Assembly (NCBI GenBank): GCA_030180135.1 | Contig: CM058237.1 | Coordinates: 108,639,904-108,703,903, forward strand | Length of the DNA stretch: 64,000 bases | Source of the DNA: Orychophragmus violaceus | Lineage: Eukaryota; Streptophyta; Magnoliopsida; Brassicales; Brassicaceae | Direction: 5' to 3' | Part shown: positions 1-13,400 of the stretch, in pieces | Numbering within the stretch: the first letter of the stretch is position 1 | How the letters are laid out: the number at the start of each line of letters is the position of its first letter | Position numbers and translations under genes: made by a program | The notes under the pieces: generated by a model | What the model saw: the letters and a program-made list of their open reading frames with translations, nothing else | Databases searched by the model: none | Told to the model about the DNA's origin: nothing

Positions 1-177
1 GATAGTAAGGAGGTGTGGTGGAGGAAACATGTGAAAAAAAAAATGACGGGATAGGATAAACTGATCGTTGACTGATCCTATGCACCGTGGGACAGTCGCG
101 GTGCATGAAAAACCAAGTGTTCATGTCTCGGGAAGGATCGGGTAGAGTTTTTTCGAAAGTACCACGACCAAAACCCC

Positions 178-1814
178 TCATATAGACAGTAAGGAGGTGT
201 GGTGGAGGAAACGGGTGAAAAAAAAATGACGGATATGATAAACTGATCGTGGACTGATCCTATGCACCGTGGGACAGTCGCGGTGCATGAAAAACCAAGT
301 GTTCATGGCCCGGGAAGAATCGGGTCGAGTTTTTTCGAAAGTACCACGACCAAAACCCCTCATATGGACAGTAAGGATGTGTGGTGGAGGAAACAAGTGA
401 AAAAAATGACGGGATAGGATAAACTGATCGTGGACTGATCCTATGCACCGTGGGACAGTCGCGGTGCATGAAAAACCAAGTGTTCATGTCCCGGGAAGGA
501 CCGGGTCGAGTTTTTTCGAAAGTACCACGACCAAAACCCCTCATATAGACAGTAAGGAGGTGTGGTGGAGGAAACGGGTGAAAAAAAAATGACGGGATAT
601 GATAAACTGATCGTGGACTGATCCTATGCACCTTGGGACAGTCGCGGTGCATGAAAAACCAAGTGTTCATGTCCCGGGAAGGATCGGGTCGAGTTTTTTC
701 GAAAGTACCACGACCAAAACCCATCATATAGACAGTAAGGAGGTGTGGTGGAGGAAACGGGTGAAAAAAAATTACGGGATATGATAAACTGATCGTGGAC
801 TGATCCTATGCACCGTCGGACAGTCGGGGTGCATGAAAAACCAAGTGTTGATGGCCCGGGAAGAATCGGGTCGAGTTTTTTCGAAAGTACCACGACCAAA
901 ACCCCTCATATGGATAGTAAGGATGTGTGGTGGAGGAAACAAGTGAAAAAAATGACGGGATAGGATAAACTGATCGTGGACTGATCCTATGCACCGTGGG
1001 ACAGTCGCGGTGCATGAAAAACCAAGTGTTCATGTCCCGGGAAGGACCGGGTCGAGTTTTTTCGAAAGTACCACGACCAAAACCCCTCATATAGACAGTA
1101 AGGAGGTGTGGTGGAGGAAACGGGTGAAAAAAAAATGACGGATATGATAAACTGATCGTGGACTGATCCTATGCACCGTGGGACAGTCGCGGTGCATGAA
1201 AAACCAAGTGTTCATGGCCCGGGAAGAATCGGGTCGAGTTTTTTCGAAAGTACCACGACCAAAACCCCTCATATGGACAGTAAGGATGTGTGGTGGAGGA
1301 AACAAGTGAAAAAAATGACGGGATAGGATAAACTGATCGTGGACTGATCCTATGCACCGTGGGACAGTCGCGGTGCATGAAAAACCAAGTGTTCATGTCC
1401 CGGGAAGGACCGGGTCGAGTTTTTTCGAAAGTACCACGACCAAAACCCCTCATATAGACAGTAAGGAGGTGTGGTGGAGGAAACGGGTGAAAAAAAAATG
1501 ACGGGATATGATAAACTGATCGTGGACTGATCCTATGCACCTTGGGACAGTCGCGGTGCATGAAAAACCAAGTGTTCATGTCCCGGGAAGGATCGGGTCG
1601 AGTTTTTTCGAAAGTACCACGACCAAAACCCATCATATAGACAGTAAGGAGGTGTGGTGGAGGAAACGGGTGAAAAAAAATTACGGGATATGATAAACTG
1701 ATCGTGGACTGATCCTATGCACCGTCGGACAGTCGGGGTGCATGAAAAACCAAGTGTTGATGGCCCGGGAAGAATCGGGTCGAGTTTTTTCGAAAGTACC
1801 ACGACCAAAACCCC
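178..1814. repeat. Five-monomer higher-order duplication (909 bp shift)
   Basis: Positions 178-905 reappear at 1087-1814 with a constant 909 bp offset, i.e. five monomers. Rare variants are shared, such as the GATATG monomer lacking one G of GACGGG, and GGTGTGG changed to GATGTGG. The shared rare variants mean block duplication rather than independent mutation. Confidence 0.8.
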
Positions 1815-2044
1815 TCATATGGACAGTAAGGAGGTCTGGTGGAGGAAACGGGTGAAAAAAAAATGACGGTATATCTTAAACTGATCGTGGACTGATCCTA
1901 AGCACCGTGGGACAGTCGCGGTGCATGAAAAACCAAGTGTTCATGTCCCGGGAAGGATCGGGTCGAGTTTTTTCGAAAGTACCACGACCAAAACCCCTCA
2001 TATAGACAGTAAGGAGGTGTGGTGGAGGAAACGGGTGAAAAAAA

Positions 2045-4240
2045 TGACAGGATATGATAAACTGATCGTGGACTGATCCTATGCACCGTCGGACAGTTGC
2101 GGTGCATGAAAAACCAAGTGTTCATGGCCCGGGAAGAATCGGGTCGAGTTTTTTCAAAAGTACCACGACCAAAACCCCTCATATGGACAGTAAGGAGGTG
2201 TGGTGGAGGAAACAGGTGAAAAAAAATGACGGTATATGATAAACCGATCGTGGACTGATCCTATGCACCGTGGGACAGTCGCGGTGCATGAAAACCAAGT
2301 GTTCATGGCCCGGGAAGAATCGGGTCGAGTTTTTTCAAAAGTACCACGACCAAAACCCTTCATATGGACAGTAAGGAGGTGTGGTGGAGGAAACAGGTGA
2401 AAAAAAATGACGGTATATGATAAACCGATCGTGGACTGATCCTATGCACCGTGGGACAGTTGCGGTGCATGAAAAACCAAGTGTTCATGTCCCGGGAAGG
2501 ATCGGGTCGAGTTTTTTCGAAAGTACCACGACCAAAACCCCTCATATAGACAGTAAGGAGGTGTGGTGGAGGAAACGGGTGAAAAAAAAATGACGGTATA
2601 TGATAAACTGATCGTGGACTGATCCTATGCACCGTGGGACAGTCGCGGTGCATGAAAAACCAAGTGTTCATGGCCCGGGAAGAATCGGGTCGAGTTTTTT
2701 CGAAAGTGCCACGACCAAAACCCCTCATATGGACAGTAAGGAGGTGTGGTGGAGGAAACGGGTGAAAAAAAAATGACGGTATATGATAAACTGATCGTGG
2801 ACTGATCCTATGCACCGTGGGACAGTCGCGGTGCATGAAAAACCAAGTGTTCATGTCCCGGGAAGGATCGGGTCGAGTTTTTTCGAAAGTACCACGACCA
2901 AAACCCCTCATATGGACATTAAGGAGGTGTGGTGGAGGAAACGGGTGAAAAAAAAAATGACGGGATAGGATAAACTGATCGTGGACTGATCCTATGCACC
3001 GTGGGACAGTCGCGGTGCATGAAAAACCAAGTGTTCATGGCCCGGGAAGAATCGGGTCGAGTTTTTTCGAAAGTACCACGACCAAAACCCCTCATATGGA
3101 TAGTAAGGAGGTGTGGTGGAGGAAACATGTGAAAAAAAAAATGACAGGATATGATAAACTGATCGTGGACTGATCCTATGCACCGTCGGACAGTTGCGGT
3201 GCATGAAAAACCAAGTGTTCATGGCCCGGGAAGAATCGGGTCGAGTTTTTTCAAAAGTACCACGACCAAAACCCCTCATATGGACAGTAAGGAGGTGTGG
3301 TGGAGGAAACAGGTGAAAAAAAAATGACGGTATATGATAAACCGATCGTGGACTGATCCTATGCACCGTGGGACAGTCGCGGTGCATGAAAACCAAGTGT
3401 TCATGGCCCGGGAAGAATCGGGTCGAGTTTTTTCAAAAGTACCACGACCAAAACCCTTCATATGGACAGTAAGGAGGTGTGGTGGAGGAAACAGGTGAAA
3501 AAAAATGACGGTATATGATAAACCGATCGTGGACTGATCCTATGCACCGTGGGACAGTTGCGGTGCATGAAAAACCAAGTGTTCATGTCCCGGGAAGGAT
3601 CGGGTCGAGTTTTTTCGAAAGTACCACGACCAAAACCCCTCATATAGACAGTAAGGAGGTGTGGTGGAGGAAACGGGTGAAAAAAAAATGACGGTATATG
3701 ATAAACTGATCGTGGACTGATCCTATGCACCGTGGGACAGTCGCGGTGCATGAAAAACCAAGTGTTCATGGCCCGGGAAGAATCGGGTCGAGTTTTTTCG
3801 AAAGTGCCACGACCAAAACCCCTCATATGGACAGTAAGGAGGTGTGGTGGAGGAAACGGGTGAAAAAAAAATGACGGTATATGATAAACTGATCGTGGAC
3901 TGATCCTATGCACCGTGGGACAGTCGCGGTGCATGAAAAACCAAGTGTTCATGTCCCGGGAAGGATCGGGTCGAGTTTTTTCGAAAGTACCACGACCAAA
4001 ACCCCTCATATGGACATTAAGGAGGTGTGGTGGAGGAAACGGGTGAAAAAAAAAATGACGGGATAGGATAAACTGATCGTGGACTGATCCTATGCACCGT
4101 GGGACAGTCGCGGTGCATGAAAAACCAAGTGTTCATGGCCCGGGAAGAATCGGGTCGAGTTTTTTCGAAAGTACCACGACCAAAACCCCTCATATGGATA
4201 GTAAGGAGGTGTGGTGGAGGAAACATGTGAAAAAAAAATG
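2045..4240. repeat. Six-monomer higher-order duplication (1098 bp shift)
   Basis: Positions 2045-3142 are repeated at 3143-4240 with a 1098 bp offset. Diagnostic shared variants include TGACAGGATATG, CGGACAGTTGCGG, TTTTTTCAAAAG and the CATTAAGG monomer. The two copies are directly adjacent, as unequal exchange or slippage of a six-unit block would give. Confidence 0.8.
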
Positions 4241-5100
4241 ACGGGATAGGATAAACTGATCGTTGACTGATCCTATGCACCGTGGGACAGTCGCGGTGCA
4301 TGAAAAACCAAGTGTTCATGTCCCGGGAAGGATCGGGTAGAGTTTTTTCGAAAGTACCACGACCAAAACCCCTCATATAGACAGTAAGGAGGTGTGGTGG
4401 AGGAAACGGGTGAAAAAAAAATGACGGATATGATAAACTGATCGTGGACTGATCCTATGCACCGTGGGACAGTCGCGGTGCATGAAAAACCAAGTGTTCA
4501 TGGCCCGGGAAGAACCGGGTCGTGTTTTTTCGAAAGTACCACGACCAAAACCCCTCATATGGACAGTAAGGAAGTGTGGTGGAGGAAACAAGTGAAAAAA
4601 AAAATGACGGGATAGGATAAACTGATCGTGGACTGATCCTATGCACCGTGGGACAGTCGCGGTGCATGAAAAACCAAGTGTTCATGTCCCGGGAAGGATC
4701 GGGTCGAGTTTTTTCGAAAGTACCACGACCAAAACCCCTCATATAGACAGTAAGGAGGTGTGGTGGAGGAAACGGGTGAAAAAAAAATGACGGGATATGA
4801 TAAACTGATCGTGGACTGATCCTATGCACCTTGGGACAGTCGCGGTGCATGAAAAACCAAGTGTTCATGTCCCGGGAAGGATCGGGTCGAGTTTTTTCGA
4901 AAGTACCACGACCAAAACCCATCATATAGACAGTAAGGAGGTGTGGTGGAGGAAACGGGTGAAAAAAAATTACGGGATATGATAAACTGATCGTGGACTG
5001 ATCCTATGCACCGTCGGACAGTCGCGGTGCATGAAAAACCAAGTGTTGATGGCCCGGGAAGAATCGGGTCGAGTTTTTTCGAAAGTACCACGACCAAAAC
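4197..5100. repeat. Distant copy of the first ~900 bp of the window
   Basis: This five-monomer block matches 1-905 at an offset of about 4195-4198 bp. It carries the rare changes GATCGTTGACTG and GGGTAGAG seen in the first monomer. The array therefore repeats on a scale larger than the 909 and 1098 bp blocks. Confidence 0.7.
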
Positions 5101-8100
5101 CCCTCATATGGACAGTAAGGAGGTGTGGTGGAGGAAACGGGTGAAAAAAAAATGACGGTATATCTTAAACTGATCGTAGACTGATCCTAAGCACCGTGGG
5201 ACAGTCGCGGTGCATGAAAAACCAAGTGTTCATGTCCCGGGAAGGATCGGGTCGAGTTTTTTCGAAAGTACCACGACCAAAACCCCTCATATAGACAGTA
5301 AGGAGGTGTGGTGGAGGAAACGGGTGAAAAAAATGACAGGATATGATAAACTGATCGTGGACTGATCCTATGCACCGTCGGACAGTTGCGGTGCATGAAA
5401 AACCAAGTGTTCATGGCCCGGGAAGAATCGGGTCGAGTTTTTTCAAAAGTACCACGACCAAAACCCCTCATATGGACAGTAAGGAGGTGTGGTGGAGGAA
5501 ACAGGTGAAAAAAAAATGACGGTATATGATAAACTGATCGTGGACTGATCCTATGCACCGTGGGACAGTCGCGGTGCATGAAAAACCAAGTGTTCATGTC
5601 CCGGGAAGGATCGGGTCGAGTTTTTTCGAAAGTACCACGACCAAAACCCCTCATATAGACAGTAAGGAGGTGTGGTGGAGGAAACGGGTGAAAAAAAAAT
5701 GACGGTATATGATAAACTGATCGTGGACTGATCCTATGCACCGTGGGACAGTCGCGGTGCATGAAAAACCAAGTGTTCATGGCCCGGGAAGAATCGGGTC
5801 GAGTTTTTTCGAAAGTGCCACGACCAAAACCCCTCATATGGACAGTAAGGAGGTGTGGTGGAGGAAACGGGTGAAAAAAAAATGACGGTATATGATAAAC
5901 TGATCGTGGACTGATCCTATGCACCGTGGGACAGTCGTGGTGCATGAAAAACCAAGTGTTCATGTCCCGGGAAGGATCGGGTCGAGTTTTTTCGAAAGTA
6001 CCACGACCAAAACCCATCATATAGACAGTAAGGAGGTGTGGTGGAGGAAACAGGTGAAAAAAAAATGACGGGATATGATAAACTGATCGTGGACTGATCC
6101 TATGCACCGTGGGAAAGTCGCGGTGCATGAAAAACCAAGTGTCGATGGCCCGGGAAGAATCGGGTCGAGTTTTTTCGAAAGTACCACGACCAAAACCCCT
6201 CATATGGACATTAAGGAGGTGTGGTGGAGGAAACGGGTGAAAAAAAAATGACGGGATAGGATAAACTGATCGTGGACTGATCCTATGCACCGTGGGACAG
6301 TCGCGGTGCATGAAAACCAAGTGTTCATGGCCCGGGAAGGATCGGGTTGAGTTTTTTCGAAAGTACCACGACCAAAACCCCTCATATAGACAGTAAGGAG
6401 CTGTGGTGGAGGAAACGGGTGAAAAAAAAATGACGGATATGATAAACTGATCGTGGACTGATCCTATGCACCGTGGGACAGTCGCGGTGCATGAAAAACC
6501 AAGTGTTCATGGCCCGGGAAGAATCGGGTCGAGTTTTTTCGAAAGTACCACGACCAAAACCCCTCATATGGACAGTAAGGAAGTGTGGTGGAGGAAACAA
6601 GTGAAAAAAAAATGACGGGATAGGATAAACTGATCGTGGACTGACCCTATGCACCGTGGGACAGTCGCGGTGCATGAAAAACCAAGTGTTCATGTCCCGG
6701 GAAGGATCGGGTCGAGTTTTTTCGAAAGTACCACGACCAAAACCCCTCATATAGACAGTATGGAGGTGTGGTGGAGGAAACGGGTGAAAAAAAAATGACG
6801 GGATATGATAAACTGATCGTGGACTGATCCTATGCACCGTGGGACAGTCGCGGTGCATGAAAAACCAAGTGTTCATGTCCCGGGAAGGATCGGGTCGAGT
6901 TTTTTCGAAAGTACCACGACCAAAACCCATCATATAGACAGTAAGGAGGTGTGGTGGAGGAAACGGGTGAAAAAAAATTACGGGATATGATAAACGGATC
7001 GTGGACTGATCCTATGCACCGTCGGACAGTCGCGGTGCATGAAAAACCAAGTGTTGATGGCCCGGGAAAAATCGGGTCGAGTTTTTCGAAAGTACCACGA
7101 CCAAAACCCCTCATATGGACAGTAAGGAGGTGTGGTGGAGGAAACGGGTGAAAAAAATGACGGTATATCATAAACCGATCGTGGACTGATCCTATGCACC
7201 GTGGGACAGTCGCGGTGCATGAAAAACCAAGTGTTCATGTCCCGGGAAGGATCGGGTCGAGTTTTTTCGAAAGTACCACGACCAAAACCCCTCATATAGA
7301 CAGTAAGGAGGTGTGGTGGAGGAAACGGGTGAAAAAAAAATGACGGTATATGATAAACTGATCGTGGACTGATCCTATGCACCGTGGGATAGTCGCGGTG
7401 CATGAAAAACCAAGTGTTCATGGCCCGGGAAGGATCGGGTCGAGTTTTTTCGAAAGTACCACGACCAAAACCCATCATATAGAAAGTAAGGAGGTGTGGT
7501 GGAGGAAACAGGTGAAAAAATGACGGGATATGATAAACTGATCGTGGACTAATCCTATACACCGTCGGACAGTCGCGGTGCATGAAAAACCAAGTGTTGA
7601 TGGCCCGGGAAGAACCGGGTCGAGTTTTTTCGAAAGTACCACGACCAAAACCCCTCATATGGACAGTAAGGAGGTGTGGTGGAGGAAACGGGTGAAAAAA
7701 AAATGACGGTATATCATAAACCGATCGTGGACTGATCCTATGCACCGTGGGACAGTCGCCGTGCATGAAAAACCAAGTGTTCATGTCCCGGGAAGGATCG
7801 GGTCGAGTTTTTTCGAAAGTGCCACGACCAAAACCCCTCATATGGACAGTAAGGAGGTGTGGTGGAGGAAACAGGTGAAAAAAATGACGGTATATGATAA
7901 ACTGATCGTGGACTGATCCTATGCACCGTGGGACAGTCGCGGTGCATGAAAACCAAGTGTTCATGGCCCGGGAAGGATCGGGTCGAGTTTTTTCGAAAGT
8001 ACCACGACCAAAACCCCTCATATAGACAGTAAGGAGCTGTGGTGGAGGAAACGGGTGAAAAAAAAATGACGGATATGATAAACTGATCGTGGACTGATCC

Positions 8101-10464
8101 TATGCACCGTGGGACAGTCGCGGTGCATGAAAAACCAAGTGTTCATGGCCCGGGAAGAATTGGGTCGAGTTTTTTCGAAAGTACCACGACCAAAACCCCT
8201 CATATGGACAGTAAGGAAGTGTGGTGGAGGAAACAAGTGAAAAAAAATGACGGGATAGGATAAACTGATCGTGGACTGATCCTATGCACCGTGGGACAGT
8301 CGCGGTGCATGAAAAACCAAGTGTTCATGTCCCGGGAAGGATCGGGTCGAGTTTTTTCGAAAGTACCACGACCAAAACCCCTCATATAGACAGTAAGGAG
8401 GTGTGGTGGAGGAAACGGGTGAAAAAAAATTACGGGATATGATAAACTGATCGTGGACTGATCCTATGCACCGTCGGACAGTCGCGGTGCATGAAAAACC
8501 AAGTGTTCATGTCCCGGGAAAGATCGGGTCGAGTTTTTTCGAAAGTACCACGACCAAAACCCATCATATAGACAGTAAGGAGGTGTGGTGGAGGAAACGG
8601 GTGAAAAAAAATTACGGGATATGATAAACTGATCGTGGACTGATCCTATGCACCGTCGGACAGTCGCGGTGCATGAAAAACCAAGTGTTGATGGCCCGGG
8701 AAAAATCGGGTCGAGTTTTTCGAAAGTACCACGACCAAAACCCCTCATATGGACAGTAAGGAGGTGTGGTGGAGGAAACGGGTGAAAAAAAATGACTGTA
8801 TATCATAAACCGATAGTGGACTGATCCTATGCACCGTGGGACAGTCGCGGTGCATGAAAAACCAAGTGTTCATGTCCCGGGAAGGATCGGGTCGAGTTTT
8901 TTCGAAAGTACCACGACCAAAACCCCTCATATAGACAGTAAGGAGGTGTGGTGGAGGAAACGGGTGAAAAAAAATGACGGTATATGATAAACTGATCGTG
9001 GACTGATCCTATGCACCGTGGGACAGTCGCGGTGCATGAAAAACCAAGTGTTCATGGCCCGGGAAGGATCGGGTCGAGTTTTTTCGAAAGTACCACGACC
9101 AAAACCCATCATATAGAAAGTAAGGAGGTGTGGTGGAGGAAACAGGTGAAAAAAAATGACGGGATATGATAAACTGATCGTGGACTGATCCTATACACCG
9201 TCGGACAGTCGCGGTGCATGAAAAACCAAGTGTTGATGGCCCGGGAAGAACCGGGTCGAGTTTTTTCGAAAGTACCACGACCAAAACCCCTCATATGGAC
9301 AGTAAGGAGGTGTGGTGGAGGAAACGGGTGAAAAAAAAATGACGGTATATCATAAACCGATCGTGGACTGATCCTATGCACCGTGGGACAGTCGCGGTGC
9401 ATGAAAAACCAAGTGTTCATGTCCCGGGAAGGATCGGGTCGAGTTTTTTCGAAAGTGCCACGACCAAAACCCCTCATATGGACAGTAAGGAGGTGTGGTG
9501 GAGGAAACGGGTGAAAAAAATGACGGTATATGATAAACTGATCGTGGACTGATCCTATGCACCGTGGGACAGTCGCGGTGCATGAAAAACCAAGTGTTCA
9601 TGTCCCGGGAAGAATCGGGTCGAGTTTTTTCGAAAGTACCACGACCAAAACCCCTCATATGGACAGTAAGGAAGTGTGGTGGAGGAAACAAGTGAAAAAA
9701 ATGACGGGATAGGATAAACTGATCGTGGACTGATCCTATGCACCGTGGGACAGTCGCGGTGCATGAAAAACCAAGTGTTCATGTCCCGGGAAGGATCGGG
9801 TCGAGTTTTTTCGAAAGTACCACGACCAAAACCCCTCATATAGACAGTATGGAGGTGTGGTGGAGGAAACGGGTGAAAAAAAAATGACGGGATATGATAA
9901 ACTGATCGTGGACTGATCCTATGCACCGTGGGACAGTCGCGGTGCATGAAAAACCAAGTGTTCATGTCCCGGGAAGGATCGGGTCGAGTTTTTTCGAAAG
10001 TACCACGACCAAAACCCATCATATAGACAGTAAGGAGGTGTGGTGGAGGAAACGGGTGAAAAAAAATTACGGGATATGATAAACTGATCGTGGACTGATC
10101 CTATGCACCGTCGGACAGTCGCGGTGCATGAAAAACCAAGTGTTGATGGCCCGGGAAAAATCGGGTCGAGTTTTTCGAAAGTACCACGACCAAAACCCCT
10201 CATATGGACAGTAAGGAGGTGTGGTGGAGGAAACGGGTGAAAAAAAATGATGGTATATCATAAACCGATCGTGGACTGATCCTATGCACCGTGGGACAGT
10301 CGCGGTGCATGAAAAACCAAGTGTTCATGTCCCGGGAAGGATCGGGTCGAGTTTTTTCGAAAGTACCACGACCAAAACCCCTCATATAGACAGTAAGGAG
10401 GTGTGGTGGAGGAAACGGGTGAAAAAAAAATGACGGTATATGATAAACTGATCGTGGACTGATC

Positions 10465-13400
10465 CTATGCACCGTGGGACAGTCGCGGTGCATGAAAAAC
10501 CAAGTGTTCATGGCCCGGGAAGGATCGGGTCGAGTTTTTTCGAAAGTACCACGACCAAAACCCATCATATAGAAAGTAAGGAGGTGTGGTGGAGGAAACA
10601 GGTGAAAAAAATGACGGGATATGATAAACTGATCGTGGACTGATCCTATACACCGTCGGACAGTCGCGGTGCATGAAAAACCAAGTGTTGATGGCCCGGG
10701 AAGAACCGGGTCGAGTTTTTTCGAAAGTACCACGACCAAAACCCCTCATATGGACAGTAAGGAGGTGTGGTGGAGGAAACGGGTGAAAAAAAAATGACGG
10801 TATATCATAAACCGATCGTGGACTGATCCTATGCACCGTGGGACAGTCGCGGTGCATGAAAAACCAAGTGTTCATGTCCCGGGAAGGATCGGGTCGAGTT
10901 TTTTCGAAAGTGCCACGACCAAAACCCCTCATATGGACAGTAAGGAGGTGTGGTGGAGGAAACAGGTGAAAAAAATGACGGTATATGATAAACTGATCGT
11001 GGACTGATCCTATGCACCGTGGGACAGTCGCGGTGCATGAAAACCAAGTGTTCATGGCCCGGGAAGGATCGGGTCGAGTTTTTTCGAAAGTACCACGACC
11101 AAAACCCCTCATATAGACAGTAAGGAGCTGTGGTGGAGGAAACGGGTGAAAAAAAAATGACGGATATGATAAACTGATCGTGGACTGATCCTATGCACCG
11201 TGGGACAGTCGCGGTGCATGAAAAACCAAGTGTTCATGGCCCGGGAAGAATCGGGTCGAGTTTTTTCGAAAGTACCACGACCAAAACCCCTCATATGGAC
11301 AGTAAGGAAGTGTGGTGGAGGAAACAAGTGAAAAAAAATGACGGGATAGGATAAACTGATCGTGGACTGATCCTATGCACCGTGGGACAGTCGCGGTGCA
11401 TGAAAAACCAAGTGTTCATGTCCCGGGAAGGATCGGGTCGAGTTTTTTCGAAAGTACCACGACCAAAACCCCTCATATAGACAGTAAGGAGGTGTGGTGG
11501 AGGAAACAGGTGAAAAAAAAATGACGGTATATGATAAACTGATCGTGGACTGATCCTATGCACCGTGGGACAGTCGCGGTGCATGAAAAACCAAGTGTTC
11601 ATGGCCCGGGAAGGATCGGGTCGAGTTTTTTCGAAAGTACCACGACCAAAACCCATCATATAGAAAGTAAGGAGGTGTGGTGGAGGAAACAGGTGAAAAA
11701 AATGACGGGATATGATAAACTGATCGTGGACTGATCCTATACACCGTCGGACAGTCGCGGTGCATGAAAAACCAAGTGTTGATGGCCCGGGAAGAACCGG
11801 GTCGAGTTTTTTCGAAAGTACCACGACCAAAACCCCTCATATGGACAGTAAGGAGGTGTGGTGGAGGAAACGGGTGAAAAAAAAATGACGGTATATCATA
11901 AACCGATCGTGGACTGATCCTATGCACCGTGGGACAGTCGCGGTGCATGAAAAACCAAGTGTTCATGTCCCGGGAAGGATCGGGTCGAGTTTTTTCGAAA
12001 GTGCCACGACCAAAACCCCTCATATGGACAGTAAGGAGGTGTGGTGGAGGAAACTGGTGAAAAAAATGACGGTATATGATAAACTGATCGTGGACTGATC
12101 CTATGCACCGTGGGACAGTCGCGGTGCATGAAAAACCAAGTGTTCATGTCCCGGGAAGAATCGGGTCGAGTTTTTTCGAAAGTACCACGACCAAAACCCC
12201 TCATATGGACAGTAAGGAAGTGTGGTGGAGGAAACAAGTGAAAAAAATGACGGGATAGGATAAACTGATCGTGGACTGATCCTATGCACCGTGGGACAGT
12301 CGCGGTGCATGAAAAACCAAGTGTTCATGTCCCGGGAAGGATCGGGTCGAGTTTTTTCGAAAGTACCACGACCAAAACCCCTCATATAGACAGTATAGAG
12401 GTGTGGTGGAGGAAACGGGTGAAAAAAAAATGACGGGATATGATAAACTGATCGTGGACTGATCCTATGCACCGTGGGACAGTCGCGGTGCATGAAAAAC
12501 CAAGTGTTCATGTCCCGGGAAGGATCGGGTCGAGTTTTTTCGAAATTACCACGACCAAAACCCATCATATAGACAGTAAGGAGGTGTGGTGGAGGAAATG
12601 GGTGAAAAAAAATTACGGGATATGATAAACTGATCGTGGACTGATCCTATGCACCGTCGGACAGTCGCGGTGCATGAAAAACCAAGTGTTGATGGCCCGG
12701 GAAAAATCGGGTCGAGTTTTTCGAAAGTACCACGACCAAAACCCCTCATATGGACAGTAAGGAGGTGTGGTGGAGGAAACGGGTGAAAAAAATGACGGTA
12801 TATCATAAACCGATCGTGGACTGATCCTATGCACCGTGGGACAGTCGCGGTGCATGAAAAACCAAGTGTTCATGTCCCGGGAAGGATCGGGTCGAATTTT
12901 TTCGAAAGTACCACGACCAAAACCCCTCATATAGACAGTAAGGAGGTGTGGTGGAGGAAACGGGTGAAAAAAAAATGACGGTATATGATAAACTGATCGT
13001 GGACTGATCCTATGCACCGTGGGACAGTCGCGGTGCATGAAAAACCAAGTGTTCATGGCCCGGGAAGGATCGGGTCGAGTTTTTTCGAAAGTACCACGAC
13101 CAAAACCCATCATATAGAAAGTAAGGAGGTGTGGTGGAGGAAACAGGTGAAAAAAATGACGGGATATGATAAACTGATCGTGGACTGATCCTATACACCG
13201 TCGGACAGTCGCGGTGCATGAAAAACCAAGTGTTGATGGCCCGGGAAGAACCGGGTCGAGTTTTTTCGAAAGTACCACGACCAAAACCCCTCATATGGAC
13301 AGTAAGGAGGTGTGGTGGAGGAAACGGGTGAAAAAAAAATGACGGTATATCATAAACCGATCGTGGACTGATCCTATGCACCGTGGGACAGTCGCGGTGC

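Noticed and set aside
5187..6320. Long minus-strand open frames across the satellite (up to 377 codons) with a repeating 61-residue peptide
   Set aside because: They arise because many monomers are 183 bp (3 x 61) and one frame lacks stops. The frame shifts whenever the A-tract changes length, and there is no sign of codon constraint or a promoter. All such satellite frames were left out.
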